Source: Burkholderiaceae bacterium | GTDB taxonomy: Bacteria > Pseudomonadota > Gammaproteobacteria > Burkholderiales > Burkholderiaceae_E | DNA length: 64,000 bases | Reading direction: 5' to 3' | NCBI GenBank assembly: GCA_023954015.1 | Contig: JAMLIS010000013.1 | Span: 1-64,000, forward strand | Shown here: positions 27,792-36,428 of the stretch, in pieces | Numbering within the stretch: the stretch's first letter is position 1 | Layout of the letters: each line of letters opens with the position of its first letter | Program-made: the position numbers and the translations under genes | The notes under the pieces: model-generated | The model's database searches: none | Seen by the model: the letters and a program-made list of their open reading frames with translations, nothing else | What the model was told of the DNA's origin: nothing

Positions 27792-29321
27792 ATGCCGCTT
27801 GCCGTCGTCCACAGTCGGGCGCTGGTCGGGCTCGAAGCGCCCGCCGTCAGCGTCGAGGTCCACATCGGCGCCGGACTGCCTGCCTTCCAGATCGTCGGAC
27901 TCCCCGAAGCAGAAGTGCGCGAGAGCCGCGATCGCGTACGCGCAGCACTGCTGCAGGCGGGATTCGACTTCCCGAACCGGCGCCTCACCGTCAACCTCGC
28001 CCCCGCCGACCTGCCGAAAGCCTCCGGCCGCTTCGACCTGCCGATCGCGGTGGGAATCCTCGCCGCGAGCGGACAGGTGCCTGGCGACGCGCTCGACGCG
28101 CTCGAGTTCGTCGGCGAGCTGTCGCTCACCGGAGCGATCCGCCCGATCCGCGGCGCGCTGGCGATGGCACTTGCCGTCAGGCGGGACGCGCGCAAGCGCT
28201 CGCTGCTGCTTCCGGCGGCCAACGGCAACGAGGCGGCGCTCGTCGACGGCGTGCGACTGCTCGGCGCCGAAGACCTCGTCGGCGTCGCCGCGCATCTGAG
28301 CGGCGCGAGCCCGCTCGTACGCATCGAGCCGGGCGTGCCGGTCACGCACCAGCACGGTGCGGACGACTTCGCCGACGTCAAGGGGCAGCCCTTCGCCAAG
28401 CGCGCACTCGAAGTCGCTGCAGCCGGAGCACACAACCTGCTGATGATCGGCCCGCCGGGCGCGGGCAAGTCGCTGCTCGCGCAACGCATGCCGACCATCC
28501 AGCCGCCGATGGAGACGGACGAGGCGCTCGAGAGCGCGGCGTTGGCGAGCCTGCACGGCGCGTTCCGCACCGAGCAGTGGGGACGCCGCCCGTTCCGCGC
28601 GCCGCATCACGGCGCGTCGGCCGCCGCGATCGTCGGCGGCGGTGCGAATCCGCGTCCCGGCGAAGCGAGCCTCGCGCACAACGGCGTGCTCTTCCTAGAC
28701 GAATTGCCCGAGTTCTCGCGCGCCGTGCTCGAGGCGCTTCGCGAGCCGCTCGAGACCGGTCGCATCGCGGTCGCGCGCGCGGCACGCCAGGTGGAGTTCC
28801 CGGCCCGTTTCCAGCTGGTCGCCGCGATGAATCCGTGCCCCTGCGGTCACTTCGGGTCGGCGCGCTGCCGCTGCACGCCCGAGCAGGTGCAGCGCTATCG
28901 AGCGCGGCTCTCCGGGCCGCTGCTCGATCGCATCGACCTGCTGATCCCGGTCACGCCGGTGAGCGAAGCGCAACTGATGCAGGCGCCCGACGGCGAGGCC
29001 AGCAACGTCATCGCCGCACGCGTCGCCCGCGCACGCGCGCTGCAGCGCGAACGCCAGCACGTCGCCAATGCGTTCCTGCCGCCGCCGAAGATCGACCTGC
29101 ACTGTGCGCTCGACGAATGCGCGTCGTCGTTGCTGCGCCAGGTCGCCCGCCGGCAACACTGGTCTTCGCGCGCGCTGCACCGCGTGCAGAAGCTCGCCCG
29201 CACGATCGCGGACCTGGCGGGTCAGGAGCGCATCGAAGCGAAGCACGTCGCCGAGGCGATCGGCTATCGGCGCGCGCTCGACTTCGGCGCAGGAGCCGGT
29301 GCTACGATGCCCGCACCATGA
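27792..29321 (+). CDS. comM: ComM/YifB family Mg-chelatase-like AAA ATPase
   Basis: A hexameric branch-migration helicase that helps integrate DNA taken up in natural transformation. It has 509 residues. The N-terminal Lon-like ChlI domain (VEVHIGAGLPAFQIVGLPEA) is followed by Walker A GPPGAGKS, Walker B GVLFLDELPEF, and the zinc-like CPCGHFGSARCRCT segment. The C-terminal Mg-chelatase domain ends RTIADLAGQERIEAKHVAEA. It overlaps the following CoA-transferase start by 4 bases. Confidence 0.95.
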   Translation: MPLAVVHSRALVGLEAPAVSVEVHIGAGLPAFQIVGLPEAEVRESRDRVRAALLQAGFDFPNRRLTVNLAPADLPKASGRFDLPIAVGILAASGQVPGDALDALEFVGELSLTGAIRPIRGALAMALAVRRDARKRSLLLPAANGNEAALVDGVRLLGAEDLVGVAAHLSGASPLVRIEPGVPVTHQHGADDFADVKGQPFAKRALEVAAAGAHNLLMIGPPGAGKSLLAQRMPTIQPPMETDEALESAALASLHGAFRTEQWGRRPFRAPHHGASAAAIVGGGANPRPGEASLAHNGVLFLDELPEFSRAVLEALREPLETGRIAVARAARQVEFPARFQLVAAMNPCPCGHFGSARCRCTPEQVQRYRARLSGPLLDRIDLLIPVTPVSEAQLMQAPDGEASNVIAARVARARALQRERQHVANAFLPPPKIDLHCALDECASSLLRQVARRQHWSSRALHRVQKLARTIADLAGQERIEAKHVAEAIGYRRALDFGAGAGATMPAP

Positions 29322-30358
29322 CCGAACCCGCATCCGAGCTCCCGCTCGCAGGCCTGAAGAGCGTCGAACTGCACGCGATCGGCCCCGTGCCTTTTGCCGG
29401 ACAACTGCTGCGCTCGCTCGGCGCACGCGTCGTGCGCGTCTCGCCACCCGCAGACCCGGGGCTGGGCGTTCGCGTCCCGCCGCAATACGACCTGCTCAAC
29501 GTGGACAAGGAAGAACGGCTGATCGACCTGAAGGACGGCGCGGGAGTCGACGCGCTGCACGCCGAACTGGCCGACGCCGATGTCCTGCTCGAAGGTTTTC
29601 GCCCCGGCGTGCTCGAGCGACTGGGCCTCGCCCCGTCGGTGCTGCTCGAGGCGCACCCGCGCCTCGTCGTCGGACGCCTGTCGGGCTGGGGCAGCCGCGG
29701 GCCGCTGGCGCCCCGCGCCGGCCACGACATCAACTATCTCGCGCGCGCAGGCGTGCTCGCCGCGATCGGGTCGCGCGAACAACCCGTCGTTCCGCTGAAC
29801 CTCATCGCCGACTTCGGCGGCGGAGCAATGCACCTGCTCGTCGGAGTACTCGCGAAGCTCGTGCAGCGCTCGATCACCCAGCGCGGCGGCATCGTGGAGA
29901 CCAGCATCCTGGCCGGCACCGTCGGCCTCACGCCGATGTTCTACGGACTGATCGCCGGCGGTGTCTGGAACCTGGCACGCGCGAACAACCTGCTCGACGG
30001 CGCGATGCCGTTCTACCGCGTCTACCGTTGCGCCGACGGGCGCTTCGTCGCCGTCGGCCCGCTCGAGCCGAAGTTCTACCGGGAACTGCTCGAAATCACC
30101 GGCCTGCTCGGCGAAATCGATCCGAAAGACCAATACCGCGCGCAGACCTGGCCGGCCACCATCGCGAAGTTCGAGCAGCGCTTCGCCACGCGCACCCGCG
30201 ACGAATGGACGCACGCGGCAAACGATCGCGACGCGTGCCTGGCGCCGGTGCTCGACTTCGCGGAAGCGGCGCGCGACGAGCACAACCTCGCCAACGGGCT
30301 GTACCGCAGCGAGCCGTTCACGCAGCCGGGAGCGACGATCCGCTTCGATGGGGGTTGA
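29318..30358 (+). CDS. CaiB/BaiF family CoA transferase (alpha-methylacyl-CoA racemase-like)
   Basis: A 346-residue class III CoA transferase. Family features are GLKSVELHAIGPVPFAGQLL, NVDKEERLIDLKD, ADVLLEGFRPGVLERLGL, the likely nucleophilic aspartate in RAGHDINYLARAG and PLNLIADFGGGAMHL. The GHDINYLA context is typical of alpha-methylacyl-CoA racemases. It is coupled to comM only by the ATGA overlap. Immediately after its stop begins the repeat island. Confidence 0.9.
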   Translation: MTEPASELPLAGLKSVELHAIGPVPFAGQLLRSLGARVVRVSPPADPGLGVRVPPQYDLLNVDKEERLIDLKDGAGVDALHAELADADVLLEGFRPGVLERLGLAPSVLLEAHPRLVVGRLSGWGSRGPLAPRAGHDINYLARAGVLAAIGSREQPVVPLNLIADFGGGAMHLLVGVLAKLVQRSITQRGGIVETSILAGTVGLTPMFYGLIAGGVWNLARANNLLDGAMPFYRVYRCADGRFVAVGPLEPKFYRELLEITGLLGEIDPKDQYRAQTWPATIAKFEQRFATRTRDEWTHAANDRDACLAPVLDFAEAARDEHNLANGLYRSEPFTQPGATIRFDGG

Positions 30359-30439
30359 GGGGCGGCGGGTGCGTAGGCGGGGGTGCGGTTGGCTGCGGCG
30401 GGCGGGGCGGGGCGGTGCGGTGCGCGGGGCGGTGTGCGC

Positions 30440-30487
30440 CGATGGGCCGGCGCGCCGATGGGCCGGCGCGCGGATGGGCCGGCGCGT
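30440..30487. repeat. 15-base GC-rich tandem repeat
   Basis: Three copies of CGATGGGCCGGCGCG immediately preceding the first copy of the dispersed repeat. The bases before them (30359 to 30439) are G-rich low-complexity DNA. Confidence 0.75.
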
Positions 30488-30580
30488 GCAAGAATGCTGC
30501 AGAGTGCAGCGTTTTCGGCTGTGCAAGTCCTTGCGTGTGCGGGAACGCTGTCTTTCGCAGCAAACAGGCGGGTGGGCGGC
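30488..30580 (+). repeat. dispersed hairpin-pair repeat, copy 1
   Basis: A 93-base element. It contains two GCTGC/GCAGC-type hairpins (from 30496 and 30546) whose AAYGCTG starts are 51 bases apart, a GTGCA between them, and a G-rich end (GGCGGGTGGGCGGC). It aligns without gaps with copy 2 at about 70 percent by eye. No known repeat family is recognised. Confidence 0.75.
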
Positions 30581-30630
30581 ACCCTCCTGCTGAGCGCCGA
30601 GTTGCCGTGCGTATGCATCCGGCGCGTGCG

Positions 30631-30746
30631 CCGGCGCGTGAGCAGCCCGGCGCGTGGCCAGCCCGGCGCGTCCAGCCCGGCGCGTGAGCAGCCCGGCGCG
30701 TGAGCAGCCCGGCGCGTGGGCAGCCCGGCGCGTGGGCAGCCCGGCG
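30631..30746. repeat. 15 to 16-base tandem repeat
   Basis: About seven copies of GCAGCCCGGCGCGTGA with small variations, between dispersed-repeat copies 1 and 2. Confidence 0.85.
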
Positions 30747-30765
30747 GACCTGCGGACCGCCGCGC

Positions 30766-30858
30766 GCAATAACGCTGCGGATTGCAGCATTTTGGGCTGT
30801 GCAAATCTGCGCCTGAGCAGAAACGCTGCCTTTCGCAGCAAAACGGCCAGGGGAGCCG
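30766..30858 (+). repeat. dispersed hairpin-pair repeat, copy 2
   Basis: The best preserved copy: AACGCTGC at 30771 and again at 30822, each closed by GCAGC, with GGGCTGTGCA between them. It lies in the same orientation as copy 1. Both hairpins have perfect 5-base stems and 5-base loops. Confidence 0.75.
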
Positions 30859-31063
30859 CGTCCTCCAGCGCCGGGTGCCAGGCACGACGTCACCGGGCAA
30901 ACCGGAGGCGTCCATGTACCCCCCGGATCAGCTTCGACGACGTCTGGCGATACGTCGAGTCGAATGAAGCGCCTGCAACAACGTCCGGAAACAAAGAAAG
31001 CGCCAGGTTGCGCGGAAGTGGACTTGGTCGCTTACGCGGACAGGTCGACGTCTTCATCGTAAG

Positions 31064-31552
31064 GGCGATCCGAAGCAATGCGCCGCAGACTTGTCCACCG
31101 GCGGCGTGGCGCATGCCACGCAGACGCCGACGGTGGGCAAGTCGTGTTCGACGTTCGACGCGTGGGTCGGACGTGCAGTTCTCGTGTTGACTGCTCCTTT
31201 CGAAGTTCGCCGGCGAGCGAAAGCCCCGCGCACTGTGGCGCCGGCGTGGGTCGAAGTTGATCCGTTTTCGCGGAGATCCGATCCATTATTTTCGGAGCGG
31301 TAAATCCGCCATGCCTCGTAAGAGCCGCCGACCCTGTTCTGTTCTGCGGAGTTCCGCCAGCAGATGGACGAACTGACGGCAATCGTGCTCGCATCGCGAA
31401 CTGAAGCACGAGTTCGACGCAACTGCGGCGCGATCCGCTGCTGGATTGCAGATGAACCCACGCGTCGAACACGACTTGCCCACCGTCGGCGTCTGCGTGG
31501 CATGCGCCACGCCGCCGGTGGACAAGTCTGCGGCGCATTGCTTCGGATCGCC
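31064..31552. repeat. near-perfect 97-base inverted repeat with 288-base loop
   Basis: Arms 31064 to 31167 and 31456 to 31552 are identical in inverted orientation, apart from a 7-base duplication (TTCGACG) in the left arm. Weaker similarity continues outward for about 35 bases on each side. The 288-base interior has no convincing gene. Short reading frames over the arms (PTVGVCVACATPPVDKSA) look like debris. It is possibly a decayed mobile element. Confidence 0.8.
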
Positions 31553-31607
31553 TCGACGGCGAAAACGACAACCTGCCCGCGTCAGCGAGTCGAGCCCGGG
31601 GCGCCGC

Positions 31608-31696
31608 TGCACCCTCCCGTTTGCTGCAATAGACAGCGTTTCTGCGCAAGGAAGAACCTGCACGACCCAAAATGCCGCAATCTGCAGCGTTCTTGG
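31608..31696 (-). repeat. dispersed hairpin-pair repeat, copy 3
   Basis: An inverted copy. On the minus strand AACGCTGC begins at 31691 and the second AACGCTG follows after the same 51-base step, with TTTTGGGTCGTGCA between them. It lies directly outside the right arm of the inverted repeat. Confidence 0.75.
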
Positions 31697-31814
31697 CTTC
31701 GGCTGCTAAGTGGCGGAGATCGGCGCGCGCCAGATCCACGGCGGGGACGCCGAACACGCACCGGCAAGGCGCAGGCAGCCGCCGCGAACGGGACCAGCCG
31801 CCCACGAAGCGTCC

Positions 31815-31911
31815 CGCGACACGCGTCCCGCGACACGCGACACGCGACACGCGGATCGCGGATCGCGGATCGCGACACGCGGATCGCGGATCGCGGATCG
31901 CGGATCGCGGC
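31815..31911. repeat. 7-base microsatellite
   Basis: A run of heptamers alternating between GCGACAC and GCGGATC, about 13 units, ending 30 bases before the lipoprotein stop codon. The rest of 30859 to 31941 outside the named repeats contains no gene I can support. Confidence 0.9.
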
Positions 31912-31941
31912 CAAGCACCGCCGCCACCGCCACCGCCGCGC

Positions 31942-32514
31942 TCACTTCGTGATCTGGAACGATTCGTGGAAGAGCTTCGCTGCCTCGGCGTCCACGGCGG
32001 GCGAGATCATCACCGCCTGCCAGGCTCGATCGCCGCGCGCGACGAACGTGGCGCTCATGTGCGTCGGCTCCCCGGCGACGCTGCCCTCGACTTCGACGTG
32101 CGTGGCGGTGACGCTTCCCTCGGCGCGTCCGGCCGGATCGAGCACCGGGACTTCGACTTGCGTGGACTTCGTCTCATGTCCCTGCACGTTGCGTTCCATC
32201 GCCGTACGCATCGCACGCGTCGCGTGTTCGCGCGCCTCTTCGCTGGCCGAGGGCAGCACTACCGACCCCACGGTGAACAGGGCTTCGCCGACCCGCGCGC
32301 CGGTCATCGCCATGGTGACCGCAACGCCGTCGAGGTCGATCGGTCGCTTCATCGACACGGGCCGGGCCGGCAGCAGGATGCGATAGCCTTCCTCGGGCTC
32401 GTGGATCTCGCGCCAGTCGTAAGTGGGCTGGCAGGCGCACAACGCCAGCAGCGAGCCGAGAGCGAGGGCGAGCGGCATTCGGGTTTGCCGGCACGTCGGA
32501 GCAGGAAAGTTCAT
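31942..32514 (-). CDS. hypothetical lipoprotein
   Basis: A 190-residue exported protein with a signal peptide and lipobox-like ALGSLLALCACQ (lipidated cysteine about residue 28). The mature part looks like a beta-rich domain (EEGYRILLPARPVSMKRPID, then ATFVARGDRAWQAVMISP and FHESFQITK at the end), a pattern of uncharacterised envelope lipoproteins in betaproteobacteria. The start may be the ATG at 32514 or an internal Met at residue 13. No partner is evident. Confidence 0.7.
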   Translation of the reverse strand: MNFPAPTCRQTRMPLALALGSLLALCACQPTYDWREIHEPEEGYRILLPARPVSMKRPIDLDGVAVTMAMTGARVGEALFTVGSVVLPSASEEAREHATRAMRTAMERNVQGHETKSTQVEVPVLDPAGRAEGSVTATHVEVEGSVAGEPTHMSATFVARGDRAWQAVMISPAVDAEAAKLFHESFQITK

Positions 32515-32564
32515 TCGATAATGGTAGGGCTGCAGCCGCCCCCTTGCCCGGAACGGAGGTCCAG

Positions 32565-32924
32565 ATGATCTACGAATTCAAGTCGCGCGCTACCGGCTCC
32601 GTCATCATGACCCGTCCTGTTGCCGAGTGGATCCTGCAGATCATCGGGAAGGCGCCCGGCCGCACCGGGATCATCACGGTCGATCAGATGCCGGCGGCCG
32701 TCGACGCGCTGAACCGGGCGATCGCGCAGGAGAAGGAAGAGCTGCGCGCCGAGCGCCGGGCGATGGAATCGGCGGAGCATGCGCCCGGCGGTGCATCGGA
32801 AGCGGAGAAGAGCGACGCCGACGAGGATCCCTACCCGGTGTCGCTCGCGCAGCGCGCCTTCCCCTTCATCGATCTGCTGAAGGAAGCGCAGAAGGCCGGT
32901 AAGGACATCACGTGGGGGGTTTAG
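32565..32924 (+). CDS. DUF1840 domain protein
   Basis: A 119-residue protein of the betaproteobacterial DUF1840 family. The conserved N-terminus MIYEFKSRATGSVIMTRPVA and the C-terminal PVSLAQRAFPFIDLLKEAQ are both present. The function is unknown. A strong ribosome binding site GGAGGT (32555 to 32560) fixes the ATG at 32565. Its last 17 bases overlap the 3' end of the convergent DUF502 gene. Confidence 0.85.
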   Translation: MIYEFKSRATGSVIMTRPVAEWILQIIGKAPGRTGIITVDQMPAAVDALNRAIAQEKEELRAERRAMESAEHAPGGASEAEKSDADEDPYPVSLAQRAFPFIDLLKEAQKAGKDITWGV

Positions 32925-33705
32925 CAGCCGGGGGCGTGGCAGCCGAGGGCGTGGCAGCCGGGGGCGTGGCAGCCGGGGGCGTGACAGCCGAGGGCGTAAC
33001 CGACGGATCCGCCGCCGCCGGACCCGTAGCTACCGGACCCGTAGCTACCGGCCCCGCAGCCACATCGCGCGCCGCGCGCGCGCCGATGTGCTGCGCCGAC
33101 GTGATCCCCATCGAAACGTAGATGCTCGTCAGCCCGTCGACGCCCAGTTCGGCGGGACGCACCCACTCCGGCGGCACGTAGAGCAGCCCGCCGCCCACCG
33201 GAACCGGTGCGGTCGGGACGAGCACGGCCATGTACCGGCGGCCGGCGATCTCGACCGGTTCGGTCGTCGACAGCAATCCGAGCACTGCGGCGCCGCCTTC
33301 GCCGCCGAAGTGCAGCCACACGGGGCTCATCGAACGCATTCCTTCGCCGTCGCGCTGCGACACCAGTTCGACGAAGCGGCGCGCCGTCTCGTAGACGTTG
33401 CGCACCACCGGAATGCGCTGCACGAAGCGGTCGAGCGCCGATTCGAAGACGCCGCGCAGCCGCGTGCGCACCAGCACGCCCAGCAGCAGGATCGCGAGCA
33501 GCACGGCCAGCACGCCGATCGCCCAGGCGACGACCACGTAGCCGGTGACGCCGAGCCCGATCGAGACGAGCACGTTGCCGATCAGGCTGCCGGGGCCCAC
33601 CCATCCGACGACCAGCCGCGCACCCCAGACGACGATGAGCACGGTCGCCGCGAGCGGCAGCGCGGCGAGCAGGCCGGTGACGAAGATCTTCGGCAGTTCG
33701 CGCAT
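32908..33705 (-). CDS. DUF502 family membrane protein
   Basis: A 265-residue membrane protein. Two helices (KIFVTGLLAALPLAATVLIV, GVTGYVVVAWAIGVLAVLLA) precede the DUF502 core (IPVVRNVYETARRFVELV, VLVPTAPVPVGGGLLYVP). The last 50 residues are an Ala/Pro/Thr repeat (TPPAATPPAATPSA) encoded by a 15-base minisatellite at 32923 to 32999 that reaches into the neighbouring gene's stop region; it is not part of the family fold. The function is unknown. Confidence 0.85.
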   Translation of the reverse strand: MRELPKIFVTGLLAALPLAATVLIVVWGARLVVGWVGPGSLIGNVLVSIGLGVTGYVVVAWAIGVLAVLLAILLLGVLVRTRLRGVFESALDRFVQRIPVVRNVYETARRFVELVSQRDGEGMRSMSPVWLHFGGEGGAAVLGLLSTTEPVEIAGRRYMAVLVPTAPVPVGGGLLYVPPEWVRPAELGVDGLTSIYVSMGITSAQHIGARAARDVAAGPVATGPVATGPAAADPSVTPSAVTPPAATPPAATPSAATPPAAKPPT

Positions 33706-33792
33706 CGACGCTTTCCTCGTCGCAGAGCGGAGTTGCACAAAGCGCAGTCTCGCACGCGTGCTGTTGCACGTTCGTTCAAACTGATTGAGACT

Positions 33793-34887
33793 ATGTGCAT
33801 GCCCGATCCGGATCCGCGTCACGAAGGCCTCGCCGTGCGGGTGGCGAAGCTCTACTACTACCAGCGCCTCACCACCGAACAGATCGCCGAGGAACTGCGC
33901 ACCTCGCGCTCGACGGTGTCGCGGCTGCTGTCGTGGGCGCACGAGCACGGGCTGGTAGAGATCCACGTTCACGACCCGGCCGAGCACCCGGGCAAGATCG
34001 AGGCGCTGCTGCGCGAGCGCTTCGGCGTGCGCAATGCGCGCGTGGTCGCGGTGCCCGAATCGACGCGCGAGGCCGACTGGCTCGGGCGCGTCGCGGCCGA
34101 CGCCGCCGGCTACCTGAACACCGTGGTCGGCAGCGACTGCGTCGTCGGCATCGCCTGGGGAACCACGATCCGCGAGGTGTCCGAGCGGCTCAAGCCCAAG
34201 CCGACACGGAACGTCGACTTCGTCGCGCTGAACGGCGCCGGTACGCCGCAGAGCATCGACAGCACCTTCGGCACCGACCTCGTGCAGCGCTTCGCCGCGA
34301 ACTACGGCGCGCGCGCGCACGCCTTCCCGGTGCCGGCGTTCTTCGATCATCCGCAGACGAAGACGGCGCTGTGGCGCGAGCGCAGCGTGCGCCGGTTGCT
34401 CGACTTGCAGCAGCGCGCCGACGTGCTCGTCTTCAGCATCGGCGCTTTCTCCAGCGAGGTTCCGAGCCAGGTGCACGCAGGCGGCTTCCTCGAGGCGGCC
34501 GACCGGCGCGACCTGCGCCGCGAGCGCGTCGTCGGCGACATCGCCACCGTCTTCTTCCGCTCCGACGGCAGCTGGCGCGACGTCGCGCTCAACGCGCGCG
34601 CCAGTGGCCCCGACCTCGAGCTGTTCCGTTCGCGCCGGTCGATCTGCATCGCCTCGGGCACCGGCAAGGCGCAGGGCATCCGCGCCGCGCTCGCCGGCGG
34701 CTTCGTGCACACGCTGATCATCGACGAGCCCACGGCGCGCCTCGTGCTCGACGACGCGAAGGCGCCGCGCCACGCAGCATCCGGGGCCGGAACGAAAGCA
34801 TCGCGCCGCACCGGAAACAACGCCGCGGCCAAGACCGGGCATCGCGCGCGTTCGGCGGCGTCCGCCGCCTTCGCGAAGGCGTCCTGA
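33793..34887 (+). CDS. SorC/DeoR-like sugar-binding transcriptional regulator
   Basis: A 364-residue SorC-family regulator. The N-terminal helix-turn-helix (LYYYQRLTTEQIAEELRTSR, then STVSRLLSW) is followed by a sugar-phosphate binding domain (GIAWGTTIREVSERL, NGAGTPQS). The last 40 residues are a basic Ala/Lys extension. It lies 5 bases before glpD and probably regulates the glpD/ABC-transporter operon in response to a sugar or glycerol phosphate. An alternative ATG lies 6 bases downstream. Two TTGCAC repeats at 33733 and 33764 may be operators. Confidence 0.85.
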   Translation: MCMPDPDPRHEGLAVRVAKLYYYQRLTTEQIAEELRTSRSTVSRLLSWAHEHGLVEIHVHDPAEHPGKIEALLRERFGVRNARVVAVPESTREADWLGRVAADAAGYLNTVVGSDCVVGIAWGTTIREVSERLKPKPTRNVDFVALNGAGTPQSIDSTFGTDLVQRFAANYGARAHAFPVPAFFDHPQTKTALWRERSVRRLLDLQQRADVLVFSIGAFSSEVPSQVHAGGFLEAADRRDLRRERVVGDIATVFFRSDGSWRDVALNARASGPDLELFRSRRSICIASGTGKAQGIRAALAGGFVHTLIIDEPTARLVLDDAKAPRHAASGAGTKASRRTGNNAAAKTGHRARSAASAAFAKAS

Positions 34888-34892
34888 GACCC

Positions 34893-36428
34893 ATGCGCAC
34901 CGGCATCGCGCTGTCCATGCCCGGGCGAGACGACGACCGCCCGCGCAGCTTCGACCTGCTCGTCGTCGGCGGCGGCATCAACGGCGCAGGCGTCGCGCGC
35001 GACGCCGCCGGGCGAGGCGTGTCGGTCGCGCTCGTCGAGCAGGGCGACTTCGGCGGCGCCACCTCGTCGGCGAGCACGAAGCTGATCCACGGCGGACTGC
35101 GCTATCTCGAGCAATACGAGTTCCGCCTGGTCGCCGAGGCGCTGGCCGAACGCGAGGTGCTGCTGCGCATCGCCTCGCACATCGCCTGGCCGCTGCGTTT
35201 CGTGATGCCGCACGCCGAAGGCCTGCGGCCGTCGTGGATGATCCGGGCCGGACTGTTCCTCTACGACCGCATCGGCGGGCGCATCAGCCTGCCGCGCTCG
35301 GAGTGCGTGCGGCTGTCGCGCGACGGCGCCGGCGCAGGGCTCGCGCCGCGCTTTCGCAGCGGCTACGCGTATTCCGACGCGTGGGTGGACGACGCGCGGC
35401 TCGTGATCCTCAACCTGCGCTCGGCACAGGCGCACGGCGCGCAGCTCTTCCCGCGCACGCGCTTCGCGTCGGCGACGGCACGCGACGGGCGCTGGCGCGC
35501 GACGATCGAGCACGAGGGCGGGGCGCGCGAGACGATCGACGCGCGAGTGCTGGTGAACGCGGCCGGCCCCTGGGTCGAGTCGGTGGCCGCGGCCGCCGGC
35601 GGTCGTTCGCCGCGCGCGTCGGTGCAGCTCGTCAAGGGCAGCCACGTCGTCGTCCCGCGCATCCACGCGCAGTCCCACGCGTACATCCTGCAGAACGACG
35701 ATCGCCGCGTCGTCTTCCTGATCCCCTACGAGCGCGACTTCACGCTCGTGGGCACCACCGACGTGCGCGTCGAGTCGATCGAGGCCGCACGCACGATCGA
35801 CGCCGACGAGACGCGCTACCTGCTACGCGCGGCGAACCGCTATCTCGCGCGTCCGCTCGCGGAGCGCGACGTCGCCTGGAGCTACTCCGGCGTGCGACCG
35901 CTGTACGACGACGGCTCGAACGATCCGTCCGAGATCACGCGCGACTACACGCTCGAGCTGCGCACCTTCGACGGCGCCGCGCAACTCGACATCTACGGCG
36001 GCAAGATCACCACCTACCGCCGGCTCGCCGAGGCCGCGCTCGAGCGGCTCGCGCCGCACCTGTCGTACCGGCGCGGGCGCTGGACGCACACCGAGCCGCT
36101 GCCGGGCGCCGCGCCCGATCCCGTCGCCGCGCGCAACGAGCTGCACGCGCGCTATCCGCAACTGCCGAAGGTGCTGCTCGACGCGCTGTTCCGCCGTCAC
36201 GGCACGCTGGCCGCGCAGGTTCTCGGCGACGCCACCACGCTCGAGACGCTCGGCGAGGACCTGGACGGCGGACTCTACGAGCGCGAGCTGCGCTGGTTCG
36301 TCGAAAAGGAATGGGCGCGCCGCGCCGACGACGTTCTCTGGCGCCGCTCGAAGGCGGGGCTGCACATGAGCGCGCGCAGCCGCGAGCGCGTGGCGGAGCT
36401 GCTCGCCGAATCGGAGAAAGCCGCATGA
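34893..36428 (+). CDS. glpD: aerobic glycerol-3-phosphate dehydrogenase
   Basis: A membrane-associated FAD enzyme oxidising glycerol 3-phosphate to dihydroxyacetone phosphate with electron transfer to quinone. It has 511 residues. The FAD motif is DLLVVGGGINGAGVARDAAG, the family motif is SASTKLIHGGLRYLEQYEF, and YGGKITTYRRLAEAAL sits near the end of the oxidase domain. A shorter start at 34917 is possible. It follows a SorC regulator and is coupled by ATGA to the next gene. Confidence 0.95.
   Translation: MRTGIALSMPGRDDDRPRSFDLLVVGGGINGAGVARDAAGRGVSVALVEQGDFGGATSSASTKLIHGGLRYLEQYEFRLVAEALAEREVLLRIASHIAWPLRFVMPHAEGLRPSWMIRAGLFLYDRIGGRISLPRSECVRLSRDGAGAGLAPRFRSGYAYSDAWVDDARLVILNLRSAQAHGAQLFPRTRFASATARDGRWRATIEHEGGARETIDARVLVNAAGPWVESVAAAAGGRSPRASVQLVKGSHVVVPRIHAQSHAYILQNDDRRVVFLIPYERDFTLVGTTDVRVESIEAARTIDADETRYLLRAANRYLARPLAERDVAWSYSGVRPLYDDGSNDPSEITRDYTLELRTFDGAAQLDIYGGKITTYRRLAEAALERLAPHLSYRRGRWTHTEPLPGAAPDPVAARNELHARYPQLPKVLLDALFRRHGTLAAQVLGDATTLETLGEDLDGGLYERELRWFVEKEWARRADDVLWRRSKAGLHMSARSRERVAELLAESEKAA

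Noticed and set aside
31054..31503. 149-codon minus-strand frame over the inverted repeat
   Set aside because: It simply reads through both arms and the core; the same peptide recurs from the other arm, with no transposase motif.
30488..31696. Dispersed hairpin repeats as integron attC sites
   Set aside because: No attC core sites (GTTRRRY/RYYYAAC), no cassette genes between the copies and no integrase seen.
33733..33794. Sigma-70 promoter TTGCAC to GACTAT before the SorC regulator
   Set aside because: The -10 would overlap the start codon at 33793, so the hexamers more likely mark operators or are chance.
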